The position numbers were made by a program, and so were the translations under genes. The notes under the pieces were generated by a model. That model ran no database searches, was not told the DNA's origin, and saw only the letters and a list, made by a program, of their open reading frames with translations. From Albidovulum sediminis (GTDB taxonomy: Bacteria; Pseudomonadota; Alphaproteobacteria; Rhodobacterales; Rhodobacteraceae), in assembly GCF_025380365.1 (NCBI RefSeq), contig NZ_JAOCQF010000003.1, forward strand, positions 1 through 64,000: a stretch of DNA of 64,000 nucleotides, in the 5' to 3' direction. Shown one piece after another: positions 26,904 to 34,804 of the stretch. Position 1 is the first letter of the stretch. Each line of letters begins with the position of its first letter.

Positions 26904-27049
26904 CCCTTCACCCTCCTTGCCGCACCCCTGCGGATGGGGGAGTCATGAGACCTTGATGTCAAGAAAACCTTGATGCCCGTCGCAGAAACATCTCGAATTC
27001 GCACGATCCGATCTGTATGCAGGCGCAGAAACCAACGCGAGGCGACCCC

Positions 27050-27697
27050 ATGAACCACATCCGGCCGCTGCCCTCCTATCTTGTCCACCGTTACCATGGC
27101 TGGAAGGCCACCACGTGGACGGAAAACCGCGCCTGGTACCGCCGACTTGCCGACGAAGGCCAGCGCCCGCGCGCGATGGTGATTTCCTGCTGCGACTCGC
27201 GCGTTCACGTCACCTCGATCTTCGGTGCGGATTCGGGCGAGTTCTTCATCCACCGCAACATTGCCAACCTGGTTCCGCCCTACAATCCCGACGGTGAGCA
27301 TCACGGCACCTCGGCCACTGTGGAATACGCGGTCACGACGCTGAAGGTCGCGCATATCATCATCGTCGGCCATTCGCTCTGCGGCGGGGTCAAGGGCTGC
27401 CACGACATGTGCACCGGCCACGCGCCGGAACTGGAGGAGAAGTCGAGCTTCGTGGGCCGCTGGATGGACCTTCTGCGCCCCGGCTTTGACCGGGTGAAGG
27501 ACCGACCCGAGGATCAGCGACTGCGCGCGCTGGAAAAGGAAGCCGTGCTCATCAGCCTCGAGAACCTGATGACCTTCCCGTTCGTCCGCGCGGCGGTCGA
27601 GGCGGATGAGATGACGCTGCACGGTCTCTGGACCGACATCGGCGCGGGCGGGCTGGAACAGTACGACCCGGCCAGCGGAACCTTCGTGCCGCTGTGA
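27050..27697 (+). CDS. Beta-class carbonic anhydrase
   Basis: Zinc enzyme of 215 aa interconverting CO2 and bicarbonate. Ligands are complete: Cys47, Asp49 and Arg51 in the CxDxR motif (SCCDSRVH), His108 and Cys111 in GHSLCGG. Conserved FIHRNIANLVPPYN and GTSATVEYAV segments confirm the beta class. No signal peptide was seen, so it is cytoplasmic. The ATG at 27050 has GAGGCGA upstream and is preferred to the ATG at 27017. It lies 74 bp upstream of the bicarbonate permease. The upstream region has a 12-bp palindrome CTTGATGTCAAG (26952-26963) that could be an operator. Confidence 0.95.
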   Translation: MNHIRPLPSYLVHRYHGWKATTWTENRAWYRRLADEGQRPRAMVISCCDSRVHVTSIFGADSGEFFIHRNIANLVPPYNPDGEHHGTSATVEYAVTTLKVAHIIIVGHSLCGGVKGCHDMCTGHAPELEEKSSFVGRWMDLLRPGFDRVKDRPEDQRLRALEKEAVLISLENLMTFPFVRAAVEADEMTLHGLWTDIGAGGLEQYDPASGTFVPL

Positions 27698-27771
27698 CGG
27701 GCCGTTGCCCGACGCGCGGACGGCGTGACAACCTGACGACCTGAAAACCGTCGCAAGCGGATTCGAGGGAC

Positions 27772-28749
27772 ATGGACACGATCTTCTCTGTAATGGCGCA
27801 GAATCTGGTTTCGCCCATCGTGCTCAGCTTCGCCCTGGGGCTTCTGGCTGCCATGGCGCGGTCAAGCCTTTCGGTGCCCGAAGCGGCAGCCAAGGCGCTG
27901 TCGATCTACCTTCTGTTCGCCATCGGCTTCAAAGGCGGCGCAAGCGTCGCCGCGCACGGCTTTGACGGTTCACTGGGGGCGGCGCTCGTATCAGGCGTCG
28001 CGCTGAGCCTCGCGATCCCGTTCATCGCGTTCGGGCTCTTGCGCGCGATGACCCGACTTTCGGCCGTCGATGCGGCGGCGGTGGCCGGGCACTACGGCTC
28101 GATCTCGATCGTCACCTTCGTCTCGGCCACCGCGATTCTCGCCACCCGTGGCGTAGAATACGAAGGCTACATGGTCGCCGTGGCCGCAGCGATGGAGGCG
28201 CCCGCGATCATCGCCGCACTCTGGCTGGCTGCGCGCGCGGGGGCCGGCGCGCGAATGGACCGGGAACTTTGGCGCGAGGTCCTTCTGAACGGGTCGATCG
28301 TCCTTCTGATCGGCGCGTTCCTGATCGGCGCCCTCACCGGGGAACGCGGCCTGAAGGAGATCGAGAGCTTCATCGTCTCGCCCTTCAAGGGTGTCCTGTG
28401 TCTGTTCCTTCTGGACATGGGGCTGGTGGCGGGACGCGGACTGCGGCAGGCGCGGTCCGTCCTGTCGGCCGGTGCCTTCGCCTTCGCCGTACTCATGCCG
28501 CTTGCCGGCGCGGCACTGGCGTTGCCGGTCGCCATCCTTCTTGGCCTGAGCACGGGGGGAGTTGCGCTCCTGATGGTGCTGTCCGCCTCGGCCTCATACA
28601 TCGCGGTGCCGGCGGCAATGCGCGTCGCGCTGCCCGAAGCCAACCCGTCGATCTACCTAACCCTGTCGCTGGGGGTCACATTCCCGTTCAACCTGGCGCT
28701 GGGTATTCCCATCTATGTCGCGCTTGCGGAATTCCTGGGCGGAGCCTGA
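27772..28749 (+). CDS. sbtA: SbtA-type sodium-dependent bicarbonate permease
   Basis: Inner-membrane protein of 325 aa with about ten helices in two inverted halves, the DUF897/SbtA family. Recognisable pieces are LSIYLLFAIGFKGGASVA near residue 45 and the matching second-half segment VLCLFLLDMGLVAGRG, plus GHYGSISIVTFVSATAIL. Cyanobacterial SbtA proteins import bicarbonate with sodium. The gene lies between a carbonic anhydrase and a PII-like gene separated by only 2 bp, which strongly supports the assignment. Transport kinetics and ion coupling cannot be read. Confidence 0.85.
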   Translation: MDTIFSVMAQNLVSPIVLSFALGLLAAMARSSLSVPEAAAKALSIYLLFAIGFKGGASVAAHGFDGSLGAALVSGVALSLAIPFIAFGLLRAMTRLSAVDAAAVAGHYGSISIVTFVSATAILATRGVEYEGYMVAVAAAMEAPAIIAALWLAARAGAGARMDRELWREVLLNGSIVLLIGAFLIGALTGERGLKEIESFIVSPFKGVLCLFLLDMGLVAGRGLRQARSVLSAGAFAFAVLMPLAGAALALPVAILLGLSTGGVALLMVLSASASYIAVPAAMRVALPEANPSIYLTLSLGVTFPFNLALGIPIYVALAEFLGGA

Positions 28750-28751
28750 TC

Positions 28752-29063
28752 ATGCAGACGAACGACGCAAAACGCGTGGAAATCATCATCGAAGCGCCCC
28801 TTGAAGGCAGACTTCTGGACACGATTTCGCAAGCCGGCGTCACCGGGTTCACGGTGCTTCCCGTGCTGGGCGGGTCCGGCCGGTCTGGTCGCTGGAGCCG
28901 GGAAGGCCAGGTCTCTGCTGCGGGGGGGATGGTCGCGGTGGTGTGCATCGTCCGCCCCGAACGGGTCGATCGGTTGCTGGAGGCGGCCTTCGCGGTCGTG
29001 GAGCGTCACATCGGAGTCGTTTCGGTCACCGACTGCCAGGTCGTGCGGGCCGAACGGTTCTGA
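28752..29063 (+). CDS. sbtB: PII-like regulator SbtB
   Basis: A 103-aa PII-like signalling protein starting 2 bp after the permease stop. The ferredoxin-like core is visible: KRVEIIIEAPLEGRLLDTI, GVTGFTVLPVLGGSGRSGRW and GGMVAVVCIVRPERVDRLLE. The glycine-rich stretch after TVLPVLGG corresponds to the T-loop. Cyanobacterial SbtB binds adenine nucleotides, including cAMP, and gates SbtA. The C-terminal CGPxGC redox loop of many SbtB proteins is absent: the protein ends VVRAERF. Regulation of the adjacent permease is the natural inference. Confidence 0.82.
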   Translation: MQTNDAKRVEIIIEAPLEGRLLDTISQAGVTGFTVLPVLGGSGRSGRWSREGQVSAAGGMVAVVCIVRPERVDRLLEAAFAVVERHIGVVSVTDCQVVRAERF

Positions 29064-29128
29064 AGCGGACACCGGCGCGCGCGAACAAGCCCCTTGGGAC
29101 GCCCATGCGCGTACTGTAATCTCGCGTC

Positions 29129-30382
29129 ATGCCCTCCCTTTGCCGCGACTGCCTGACGCAATTCGAGACCGGCACCCGCTGCCCGGCGTGCCGCAGTCCG
29201 CGCATCCTGTCGCACCCCGAGTTGTTCAGCCTCTCCATCGCGCACATGGACTGCGACGCCTTCTATGCCTCGGTCGAGAAGCGTGACAATCCGGACCTTC
29301 GCGACAAGCCGGTGATCGTGGGCGGCGCGCATCGCGGGGTCGTCTCCACCTGCTGCTATCTCGCGCGGATCAAGGGCGTCAGGTCCGCCATGCCGATGTT
29401 CCAGGCGCTGAAACTCTGCCCCGAGGCGGTGGTGGTCAAGCCGCGGGGGGCGCATTACGCCGCCGTTTCCCGCCAGATCCGCGCGCTCATGGACGAGTTG
29501 ACGCCTGTCATCGAGCCGCTGTCGCTGGACGAGGCGTTCCTCGACCTGACCGGGACGGAGCGTCTGCACCACGCGCCGCCCGCCGTCACGCTCGCCCGGT
29601 TGCTGAAGCGGATGGAGGACGACCTGGGCCTGACCGGCTCGATCGGCCTGTCGCACAACAAGTTCCTGGCCAAGATCGCCTCCGACCTCGACAAGCCGCG
29701 CGGATTCTCGGTGATCGGGCGCGCCGAAACCGCCGACTTCCTGAAGGGCAAGCCGGTGCGGATGATCTGGGGCGTCGGGCTGGCGACGCAGACGACGCTC
29801 GAGGCCGCGGGTATCCGGACCTTCGACGACCTTCTGCGCTGGGACCGCAAGGACCTGACCGGGCGCTTCGGCTCGATCGGCGACAGGCTCTGGCACCTCG
29901 CGCGGGGGGAGGACTTCCGCCGCGTGAACCCGAACGAGCCGATGCGCTCGATTTCGGCCGAGACGACCTTCGACGAAGACACAGCGGACCGCGAGTTGCT
30001 CGACGGCCACGTCTGGCGGCTCGCGGAACGGGTCGCCGACCGCGCCAAGGCAAAGGATCTGGCCGGGCGCACGGTCACGCTGAAGCTCAAACGCGCCGAC
30101 TTTACCGCGATCACGCGGCGCCACGCGCTGCGCGAGCCTACACAGACCGCCGACCGCATCTATCGCGAGGCGGCCGACCTGCTGATGCAGGTGCGCGAAC
30201 CCGGCCCCTACCGGCTGATCGGGGTGGGCATTTCCGATCTGTCGGACGACAGCGGCGCGGACCTGACCGGCGACCTGCTCGACCCGCAGGCCGCGCGCCG
30301 GGCGGGGGCGGAACGTGCCGCCGACACGATCCGCGCCCGTTTCGGCAAGGATGCCATCATCAAGGGCCGAAGCCTGCGCTGA
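29129..30382 (+). CDS. dinB: DNA polymerase IV with N-terminal zinc motif
   Basis: Y-family translesion polymerase of 417 aa. The catalytic acidic residues are in HMDCDAFYASVEKR and LSLDEAFLDLTG, and the palm, fingers, thumb and little-finger regions run to the end. Before the canonical start there are about 35 extra residues with four cysteines, C5xxC8 and C18xxC21 (LCRDCLTQFETGTRCPAC), resembling a zinc ribbon. The ATG at 29129 begins with that extension in frame and no better start lies downstream. A C-terminal beta-clamp motif was not clearly identified. Confidence 0.93.
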   Translation: MPSLCRDCLTQFETGTRCPACRSPRILSHPELFSLSIAHMDCDAFYASVEKRDNPDLRDKPVIVGGAHRGVVSTCCYLARIKGVRSAMPMFQALKLCPEAVVVKPRGAHYAAVSRQIRALMDELTPVIEPLSLDEAFLDLTGTERLHHAPPAVTLARLLKRMEDDLGLTGSIGLSHNKFLAKIASDLDKPRGFSVIGRAETADFLKGKPVRMIWGVGLATQTTLEAAGIRTFDDLLRWDRKDLTGRFGSIGDRLWHLARGEDFRRVNPNEPMRSISAETTFDEDTADRELLDGHVWRLAERVADRAKAKDLAGRTVTLKLKRADFTAITRRHALREPTQTADRIYREAADLLMQVREPGPYRLIGVGISDLSDDSGADLTGDLLDPQAARRAGAERAADTIRARFGKDAIIKGRSLR

Positions 30383-31216
30383 TCAGCGGTCGATGAAGGC
30401 CCGCACCGCGGCGGTGTATTCTTCAGGCGCCTGTAGCATGGCGAAATGGCTGGCATCCGGCAGGATCACCAACTCGGCGCCGGGGATGAGTGCGGCCATC
30501 TTCTCGGTATGGGCGCGCAGGATCGCCTCGTCATGGTCGCCCGAGACGATCGCGGTCGGCACCGTGATCGCGGCAACAGCCTCGTCCGTCCAGTTCGGCT
30601 GGCTGGCCCACATGCCGGAAATCTGCTCGACGAAGGCGCCGAACTGGTCGGGCGTCGGCGACTTGGCCGCGTATTCCGCGCTCATCCAGTCGATGTAGCT
30701 GCCGAAGACCGCGTCGGTCTCGACCGCCGGATCGACGCCATCGGTGGTGATGTTGGCGGCCTGCGCGAACAGGTGCCCCAACCGCTCCGGATGGTTCATA
30801 GCGATGTCGAGCCCGATGATCCCGCCATCCGACCAGCCGACGAGATCGGTCTTGTCGATCTTGAGGTGATCAAGCAGCGCCAGGTAGTCCGAGGCCATCA
30901 GGTCGTAGCCGAACGGCTCCGCCGTCCGCGTCGACCGTCCATGGCCGCGACTGTCCGCAACGATGACAAGGTGGTCCTTCATCAGGTCGATGACCTGGTT
31001 GGCCCAGATGTCGGCATTGCCGAGCCCGCCGTGAATCAGAAGAACCGGATCGCCCGCGCCGAAGGTCGCGTAGTACATCTCGATCCCGTTCACCGGCGCC
31101 ATGCCGGAACTTGCCGCCTCGGGCATGGCAGGCGGTTTCGGAATGGTCATCCAGCGATCCTCGGCCTGCGCCGACAACCCGACGAGCGAAAACAGAACTG
31201 CAAGCACCAGACGCAT
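30383..31216 (-). CDS. Exported alpha/beta hydrolase
   Basis: Alpha/beta-hydrolase of 277 aa with signal peptide MRLVLAVLFSLVGLSAQA. The nucleophile elbow is GWSDGG (serine), the acid is in VSGDHDEA and the histidine in PDASHFAML; the oxyanion loop is LIHGGLGN. This set fits an esterase or lactonase-like enzyme; the substrate is unknown. The longer frame to 31270 was trimmed because the ATG at 31216 has GGGAGG 5 nt upstream and starts the signal sequence. It follows the N-formylglutamate amidohydrolase on the same strand. Confidence 0.88.
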   Translation of the reverse strand: MRLVLAVLFSLVGLSAQAEDRWMTIPKPPAMPEAASSGMAPVNGIEMYYATFGAGDPVLLIHGGLGNADIWANQVIDLMKDHLVIVADSRGHGRSTRTAEPFGYDLMASDYLALLDHLKIDKTDLVGWSDGGIIGLDIAMNHPERLGHLFAQAANITTDGVDPAVETDAVFGSYIDWMSAEYAAKSPTPDQFGAFVEQISGMWASQPNWTDEAVAAITVPTAIVSGDHDEAILRAHTEKMAALIPGAELVILPDASHFAMLQAPEEYTAAVRAFIDR

Positions 31217-31282
31217 CACCGCCTCCCTTTGCGACTGCGCGCAGCCTACGATCTTCCATAAGTGGATCAACAGATTCGGCGG

Positions 31283-32143
31283 CTATTCGGCAGCAAGCCG
31301 GTCCTTCGCCTGTCCGATGGCGGCGATCTCGGCCAGGATGCCCGACAGGATGCGCTGGAACCCGGCGAAGTTTCCATTGGGCCGGATCTCGGCCTCGTTC
31401 ATGTAAAGGGACCGGTCGATCTCGACCTGCACGACATGCTGCCCGCGGGCCGGACGACCGTAGGTCTGCGCGATATAGGCCCCCGCGAAGGGCGCGTTGC
31501 GCACGGTCCTGAGCCCTGCGCGGGCGAAGGCCGCGTCCACCGCCTCCACCACCGCGGCAGAGGCCGAGGCGCCGTAGCGATCGCCCAGAACCACTTCGGG
31601 CCGCGGCCGCCCCGGCACGGTGACGCTGTCCATCGCCTCGTGCGGCATCGAATGCACGTCGATGAGGATCGCCTGCCCGAAGCGCATCCGCGATTCATCC
31701 AGCAGGATCTGAAGCCGGTCGTGATAGGGGTGCCACCAGTCCGAGATGCGGGACCGCACCTCGTGCAGCGGCAACTTGCCGGAATAGATCGCCCGCCCGC
31801 CCGAGACGACGCGCGGCACGACGCCAAGCCCGGAGGCCACCCGCGGATTGTGCGCGGGCGCGCGGAAACCTTCGACCAGCGCGGGGTCAAGCTCATCGGA
31901 GGCGCGGTTGAGGTCCACGAAGGCGCGCGGGGCCACCGCCGCCAGAAGCGGCGCACCGAAGCCGGGCACGCGTTCCAGAAGCACATCCACGAAGGCATCC
32001 TCGGAACTGCGGATCGCCTTTTCGGACAGGACGGACCGGGCCAGGAAATCGCGTGGGTAATGGCTGCCGCTGTGCGGAGAAGCGAATACGACGCCGGTCG
32101 TGCGGCGTTCCGGCAAGGTCAGTCGGTAGGGGCCGGGCGTCAT
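31283..32143 (-). CDS. N-formylglutamate amidohydrolase family protein
   Basis: A 286-aa member of the FGase family. Metal and substrate motifs SPHSGSHYP, VDLNRASDELD and IDVHSMPHEAMD are intact. Members hydrolyse N-formyl-L-glutamate at the end of one histidine-degradation route, but many stand alone and have other N-acyl substrates. No other hut gene lies nearby, so a role in histidine catabolism is not supported by context. It has a promoter at 32167-32194 that diverges from the tRNA-Val promoter. Confidence 0.88.
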   Translation of the reverse strand: MTPGPYRLTLPERRTTGVVFASPHSGSHYPRDFLARSVLSEKAIRSSEDAFVDVLLERVPGFGAPLLAAVAPRAFVDLNRASDELDPALVEGFRAPAHNPRVASGLGVVPRVVSGGRAIYSGKLPLHEVRSRISDWWHPYHDRLQILLDESRMRFGQAILIDVHSMPHEAMDSVTVPGRPRPEVVLGDRYGASASAAVVEAVDAAFARAGLRTVRNAPFAGAYIAQTYGRPARGQHVVQVEIDRSLYMNEAEIRPNGNFAGFQRILSGILAEIAAIGQAKDRLAAE

Positions 32144-32166
32144 GTCTACTCCGTGGCGTCGGGTCG

Positions 32167-32194
32167 ACTATACCGTCAAAACCCGGCCTGTCGA
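32167..32194 (-). promoter_or_regulatory. Promoter of the N-formylglutamate amidohydrolase gene
   Basis: On the minus strand, TCGACA (32189-32194) and TATAGT (32167-32172) are 16 bp apart, each matching five of six consensus bases. The start codon is 24 bp further on. Confidence 0.55.
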
Positions 32195-32200
32195 AACCCC

Positions 32201-32229
32201 TTGAAAGGCCCCGCGACTCCTTCTATAGA
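32201..32229 (+). promoter_or_regulatory. Promoter of tRNA-Val
   Basis: TTGAAA (32201-32206) and TATAGA (32224-32229) are separated by exactly 17 bp, about 65 bp upstream of the mature tRNA 5' end. The two divergent promoters here are only 6 bp apart. Confidence 0.65.
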
Positions 32230-32293
32230 CCCCGGGACCGACGCGATGCCGACCGCGACCCGGGTGACCGGGGTGGCGGCAGCGTATTCGGAC

Positions 32294-32368
32294 GGGCGCG
32301 TAGCTCAGCGGTAGAGCACTACGTTGACATCGTAGTGGCCACAGGTTCGATCCCTGTCGCGCCCACCA
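32294..32368 (+). tRNA. tRNA-Val (anticodon GAC)
   Basis: Complete cloverleaf of 75 nt. The acceptor stem GGGCGCG pairs with CGCGCCC, the D-arm is GCTCAGCGGTAGAGC, and the anticodon stem is ACTAC/GTAGT with loop TTGACAT giving anticodon GAC. The T-arm is CAGGTTCGATCCCTG. The 3' ACCA, including CCA, is encoded. A GCCCCCG/CGGGGGC hairpin follows at 32374-32396. Confidence 0.97.
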
Positions 32369-32373
32369 TCACC

Positions 32374-32396
32374 GCCCCCGGCAGAACTGCGGGGGC
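32374..32396 (+). terminator. Hairpin after tRNA-Val
   Basis: GCCCCCG (32374-32380) pairs with CGGGGGC (32390-32396) around a 9-nt loop, then ATTCGTATTC follows. The U tract is poor, so some read-through into rpmJ is likely. Confidence 0.5.
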
Positions 32397-32440
32397 ATTC
32401 GTATTCGCCGGCGCAGACGCGCCATACTGGGAGAAGACCG

Positions 32441-32566
32441 ATGAAGGTCCGGAACTCGCTCCGCTCGCTCAAGAGCCGGCACCGCGATTGTCAGATCGTG
32501 CGCCGCAAGGGCCGCGTCTACGTGATCAACAAGACGCAAAAGCGCTACAAGGCCCGCCAGGGCTGA
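32441..32566 (+). CDS. rpmJ: 50S ribosomal protein L36
   Basis: A 41-aa protein starting [20 protein letters not shown] and ending in [11 protein letters not shown], the longer L36 paralogue type with an incomplete zinc cysteine set (one Cys, at residue 17). L36 stabilises 23S rRNA near helix 89-91. The cysteine-poor form is often retained as the zinc-independent version. It lies 72 bp downstream of tRNA-Val, outside the main ribosomal cluster, with GGGAGAAG upstream, and is followed by a terminator. Confidence 0.95.
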   Translation: MKVRNSLRSLKSRHRDCQIVRRKGRVYVINKTQKRYKARQG

Positions 32567-32598
32567 GACGCGCCGCCTGTTGAAGGCAACCGAACAGG

Positions 32599-32630
32599 GG
32601 CCGCCGGACTTCCGGTGGCCCTTTCGGTTT
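32599..32630 (+). terminator. Intrinsic terminator after rpmJ
   Basis: GGGCCGCCGG (32599-32608) pairs with CCGGTGGCCC (32613-32622), 10 bp with one G-U wobble and a 4-nt loop, followed by TTTCGGTTTT. Confidence 0.85.
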
Positions 32631-32721
32631 TGGGGCGCCCCCCGCACCCCGGCAGAGGACGACCTCGAGCCCGACGTGAATTCATCCGGGACGACCCGGC
32701 CACTTGCGGGAATCATCAAAA

Positions 32722-33042
32722 ATGGCCTGGACCTGTCTACTGCTTGCCGGCGTTCTCGAAATCGTCTGGGCGGCGGCGATGAAGAAGTCGGACGGCTTCA
32801 CCGCCCTCACGCCGACGGTCGTTACCCTTGTGGCGATGGTCGCCAGTTTCTCGTTGCTGGCCTTCGCGATGCGGACGCTGCCGCTCGGCGCCGCCTATTC
32901 GATCTGGACCGGCATCGGCGCGGCCGGCGCCTTCGTGTTCGGCGTGCTGTTCCTTGGCGAGGCGCTGACCCCCATCCGCGCCCTGGCGGCCATCCTGATC
33001 GTCGCCGGCATCCTCCTGATGAAGCTGTCGAGCGGGCATTGA
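32722..33042 (+). CDS. Small multidrug resistance (SMR) family transporter
   Basis: A 106-aa four-helix membrane protein. The essential glutamate is Glu13 in AGVLEIVWAAAMKKSDGFTA. The SMR motif YSIWTGIGAAGAFVFGVLF and the final helix ALAAILIVAGILLMKLS are intact. The VWAAAMKKS sequence is like the SugE/Gdx subgroup, which exports guanidinium, rather than EmrE. No guanidine riboswitch or paired subunit gene was recognised. It is monocistronic, convergent with the caspase-like gene. Confidence 0.88.
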   Translation: MAWTCLLLAGVLEIVWAAAMKKSDGFTALTPTVVTLVAMVASFSLLAFAMRTLPLGAAYSIWTGIGAAGAFVFGVLFLGEALTPIRALAAILIVAGILLMKLSSGH

Positions 33043-33079
33043 CCGCGCCGCGCGGCCTGTGCCGGCCCGGTGCCTCCGA

Positions 33080-34708
33080 TCAAAGCCCCTCGGCCAGAAG
33101 CCGGACCACGGCAGCCTGCGTCAGATAGCCCGTGACCTCCATCCCCCGCGCCTCCTGGTAGCGGCGGATCGCGCGCCGGGTGTCGTCGTCGAAGGTTCCA
33201 TCCACCCGGCCGGGCTTCAGCCCGAGATCGGCAAGCCGCCGTTCGATCGCCCGCCGGAAGAAGTCGTTGAGCCCGAGCGCGTTTTCAGCGGCCTCTGCCT
33301 GCGCCCGAGAGGCCTCGGCGGCCTCCGCCGCCTCGGCCGCCTCAAGCGCGGCCCGCGCATCCTCGGCGAAGACCCCGTCGGGGAAAGCGCGCAGGTAGTC
33401 GCGATAGCCCTCGGCCGTGTCGGCCGCGGCGGCCTGATCCCAAGCCAGCCGGTCCTCGCCCTGTGCGTCCTGCCGGCGCTCCTCCTCGAAGACGGCAAGC
33501 CGTTCCTTCGCCAGGTCGGCGAACAGGCCATCGGGATAGCGCTTGAGATAAGCCCTCAGGCCCGCCTCGTCGCCGGCCGCGCCGGTCTGGTCCCAGTAAA
33601 GCCGGTCCTGCCGGTCCAGTTCGGCCTGACGCGCCCGCGCCTCGGCCTCAAGCTCGGCGGCTCGGCGGTCGGCCTGCGCCTGCAGCCGCGTGATCTGGTC
33701 GGCATCGAGAAAGCCGGTCGGCTCGATCCGGTTCGCCTTTTGCCAGGCCGCGATGGCCCGGCGCGACCCGGGACCGAACAGCCCGTCGATGCCGCGCGGA
33801 TCGAAGTCGAGAAGGCTAAGCGCGCGCTGGATCTCCCGCCTGCGGTCGCGGCTGAGGTTCAGCGCCTCCTCGGCCTTCTGCGCCTGAAGCAGAGGCTCGG
33901 CGCGGATCGTGGCGATCGCCGCGCGCGCTTCGGCCGCGCGGCGCCCGTCGGGATACTGGCGCAGGAAGCCCTCGTAGGCCGCGATGGTGTCAAGCCGGCG
34001 AACGACCTGCCAGGCGGCCTCCTCGCCCGCGCCGTCGCCGGGCACTTCGGTTTCGGCCAGCGGCAGGAAGACCCCGACATCGCCCAGATACCCCGAGACC
34101 GCCAGACCCTCCGCCTGTCCGGCAAGCGCGGCAAGCGACTGGCCGCGGTCAACCAGTACATCGGTGACAAACTCCGCAAGCGTCCCGGCATCGCCGGAAA
34201 CCACCATCACCCCCTGCGGCACGGCCTCCGTGCCGATCCCGGTGGCCAGCCCGTCGCCAAGGGTCAGGGGTTGCGGTTCGGTTCCCAGCAGAACCATCGC
34301 GCCCCCCGGACGCTCTGCCGCCACGGCAAACAGCGTGCCGAGCGGCAAGCCCATCGCATCCACAGACCCGAGAGAGGGCACATCCGCCCCGGTCCCCAGA
34401 AGCCAGCTTTCCGTGCCCGCATGGACGAAGTGCCCGGCGACCAGGATGACGAGGCGATCGGCGTCCTGCGCATCCTCGTAAAACGCAGCCAACGCCTGGC
34501 GAAGCCCCGCCACGTCCAGGTCGCGCCCCTCGTGCACCTCAAACCCCGCGGCCTCCAGCGCGGCGCCTGCGTCCGCGACATCCTCGGCCGAGGAAATGTC
34601 CGGCGCGCGACGGTAGTTTTCATTCCCGATGACCAGCGCGAGGTCGCGTGCCGAGGCAGGAACGGCGGCGCAGGTCAGGACAAGGGCGCTTGGCAGCAGT
34701 CGGAACAT
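33080..34708 (-). CDS. Exported caspase-fold protein with peptidoglycan-binding domains; catalytic Cys missing
   Basis: A 542-aa protein with signal peptide MFRLLPSALVLTCAAVPASA. Residues 21-230 resemble the C14 caspase fold (RDLALVIGNENYRRAPDISS, then DAGAALEAAGFEVHEGRDLD). The histidine motif is GHF at His93 instead of GHG. The strand that should carry the catalytic cysteine reads MVLLGTEPQPL near residues 139-147, with no Cys; the only cysteine in the protein is in the signal peptide. Two PG_binding_1-like domains follow (about 290-345 and 485-540), separated by an Ala/Glu-rich region with YPDG repeats. It is probably an inactive scaffold. The start at 34708 has AGGAGG upstream. Confidence 0.8.
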   Translation of the reverse strand: MFRLLPSALVLTCAAVPASARDLALVIGNENYRRAPDISSAEDVADAGAALEAAGFEVHEGRDLDVAGLRQALAAFYEDAQDADRLVILVAGHFVHAGTESWLLGTGADVPSLGSVDAMGLPLGTLFAVAAERPGGAMVLLGTEPQPLTLGDGLATGIGTEAVPQGVMVVSGDAGTLAEFVTDVLVDRGQSLAALAGQAEGLAVSGYLGDVGVFLPLAETEVPGDGAGEEAAWQVVRRLDTIAAYEGFLRQYPDGRRAAEARAAIATIRAEPLLQAQKAEEALNLSRDRRREIQRALSLLDFDPRGIDGLFGPGSRRAIAAWQKANRIEPTGFLDADQITRLQAQADRRAAELEAEARARQAELDRQDRLYWDQTGAAGDEAGLRAYLKRYPDGLFADLAKERLAVFEEERRQDAQGEDRLAWDQAAAADTAEGYRDYLRAFPDGVFAEDARAALEAAEAAEAAEASRAQAEAAENALGLNDFFRRAIERRLADLGLKPGRVDGTFDDDTRRAIRRYQEARGMEVTGYLTQAAVVRLLAEGL

Positions 34709-34804
34709 GACGATCCCTCCTTTGGCAACGGAAGGAATGGTAACGCCGGCCACCGTGTTATCCTATGACAAGCGCCCGGCGCCGGCGGATCGCCGCCCGC
34801 CGGT

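Noticed and set aside
26945-26975. FNR-type box (TTGAT-N4-ATCAA) upstream of carbonic anhydrase.
   Set aside because: The palindrome is CTTGATGTCAAG with no 4-bp spacer between half-sites, so it does not match the FNR consensus.
34709-34753. An upstream in-frame start for the caspase-fold protein.
   Set aside because: The ATG at 34708 has an AGGAGG site and directly begins a signal peptide; the extension would bury that signal.
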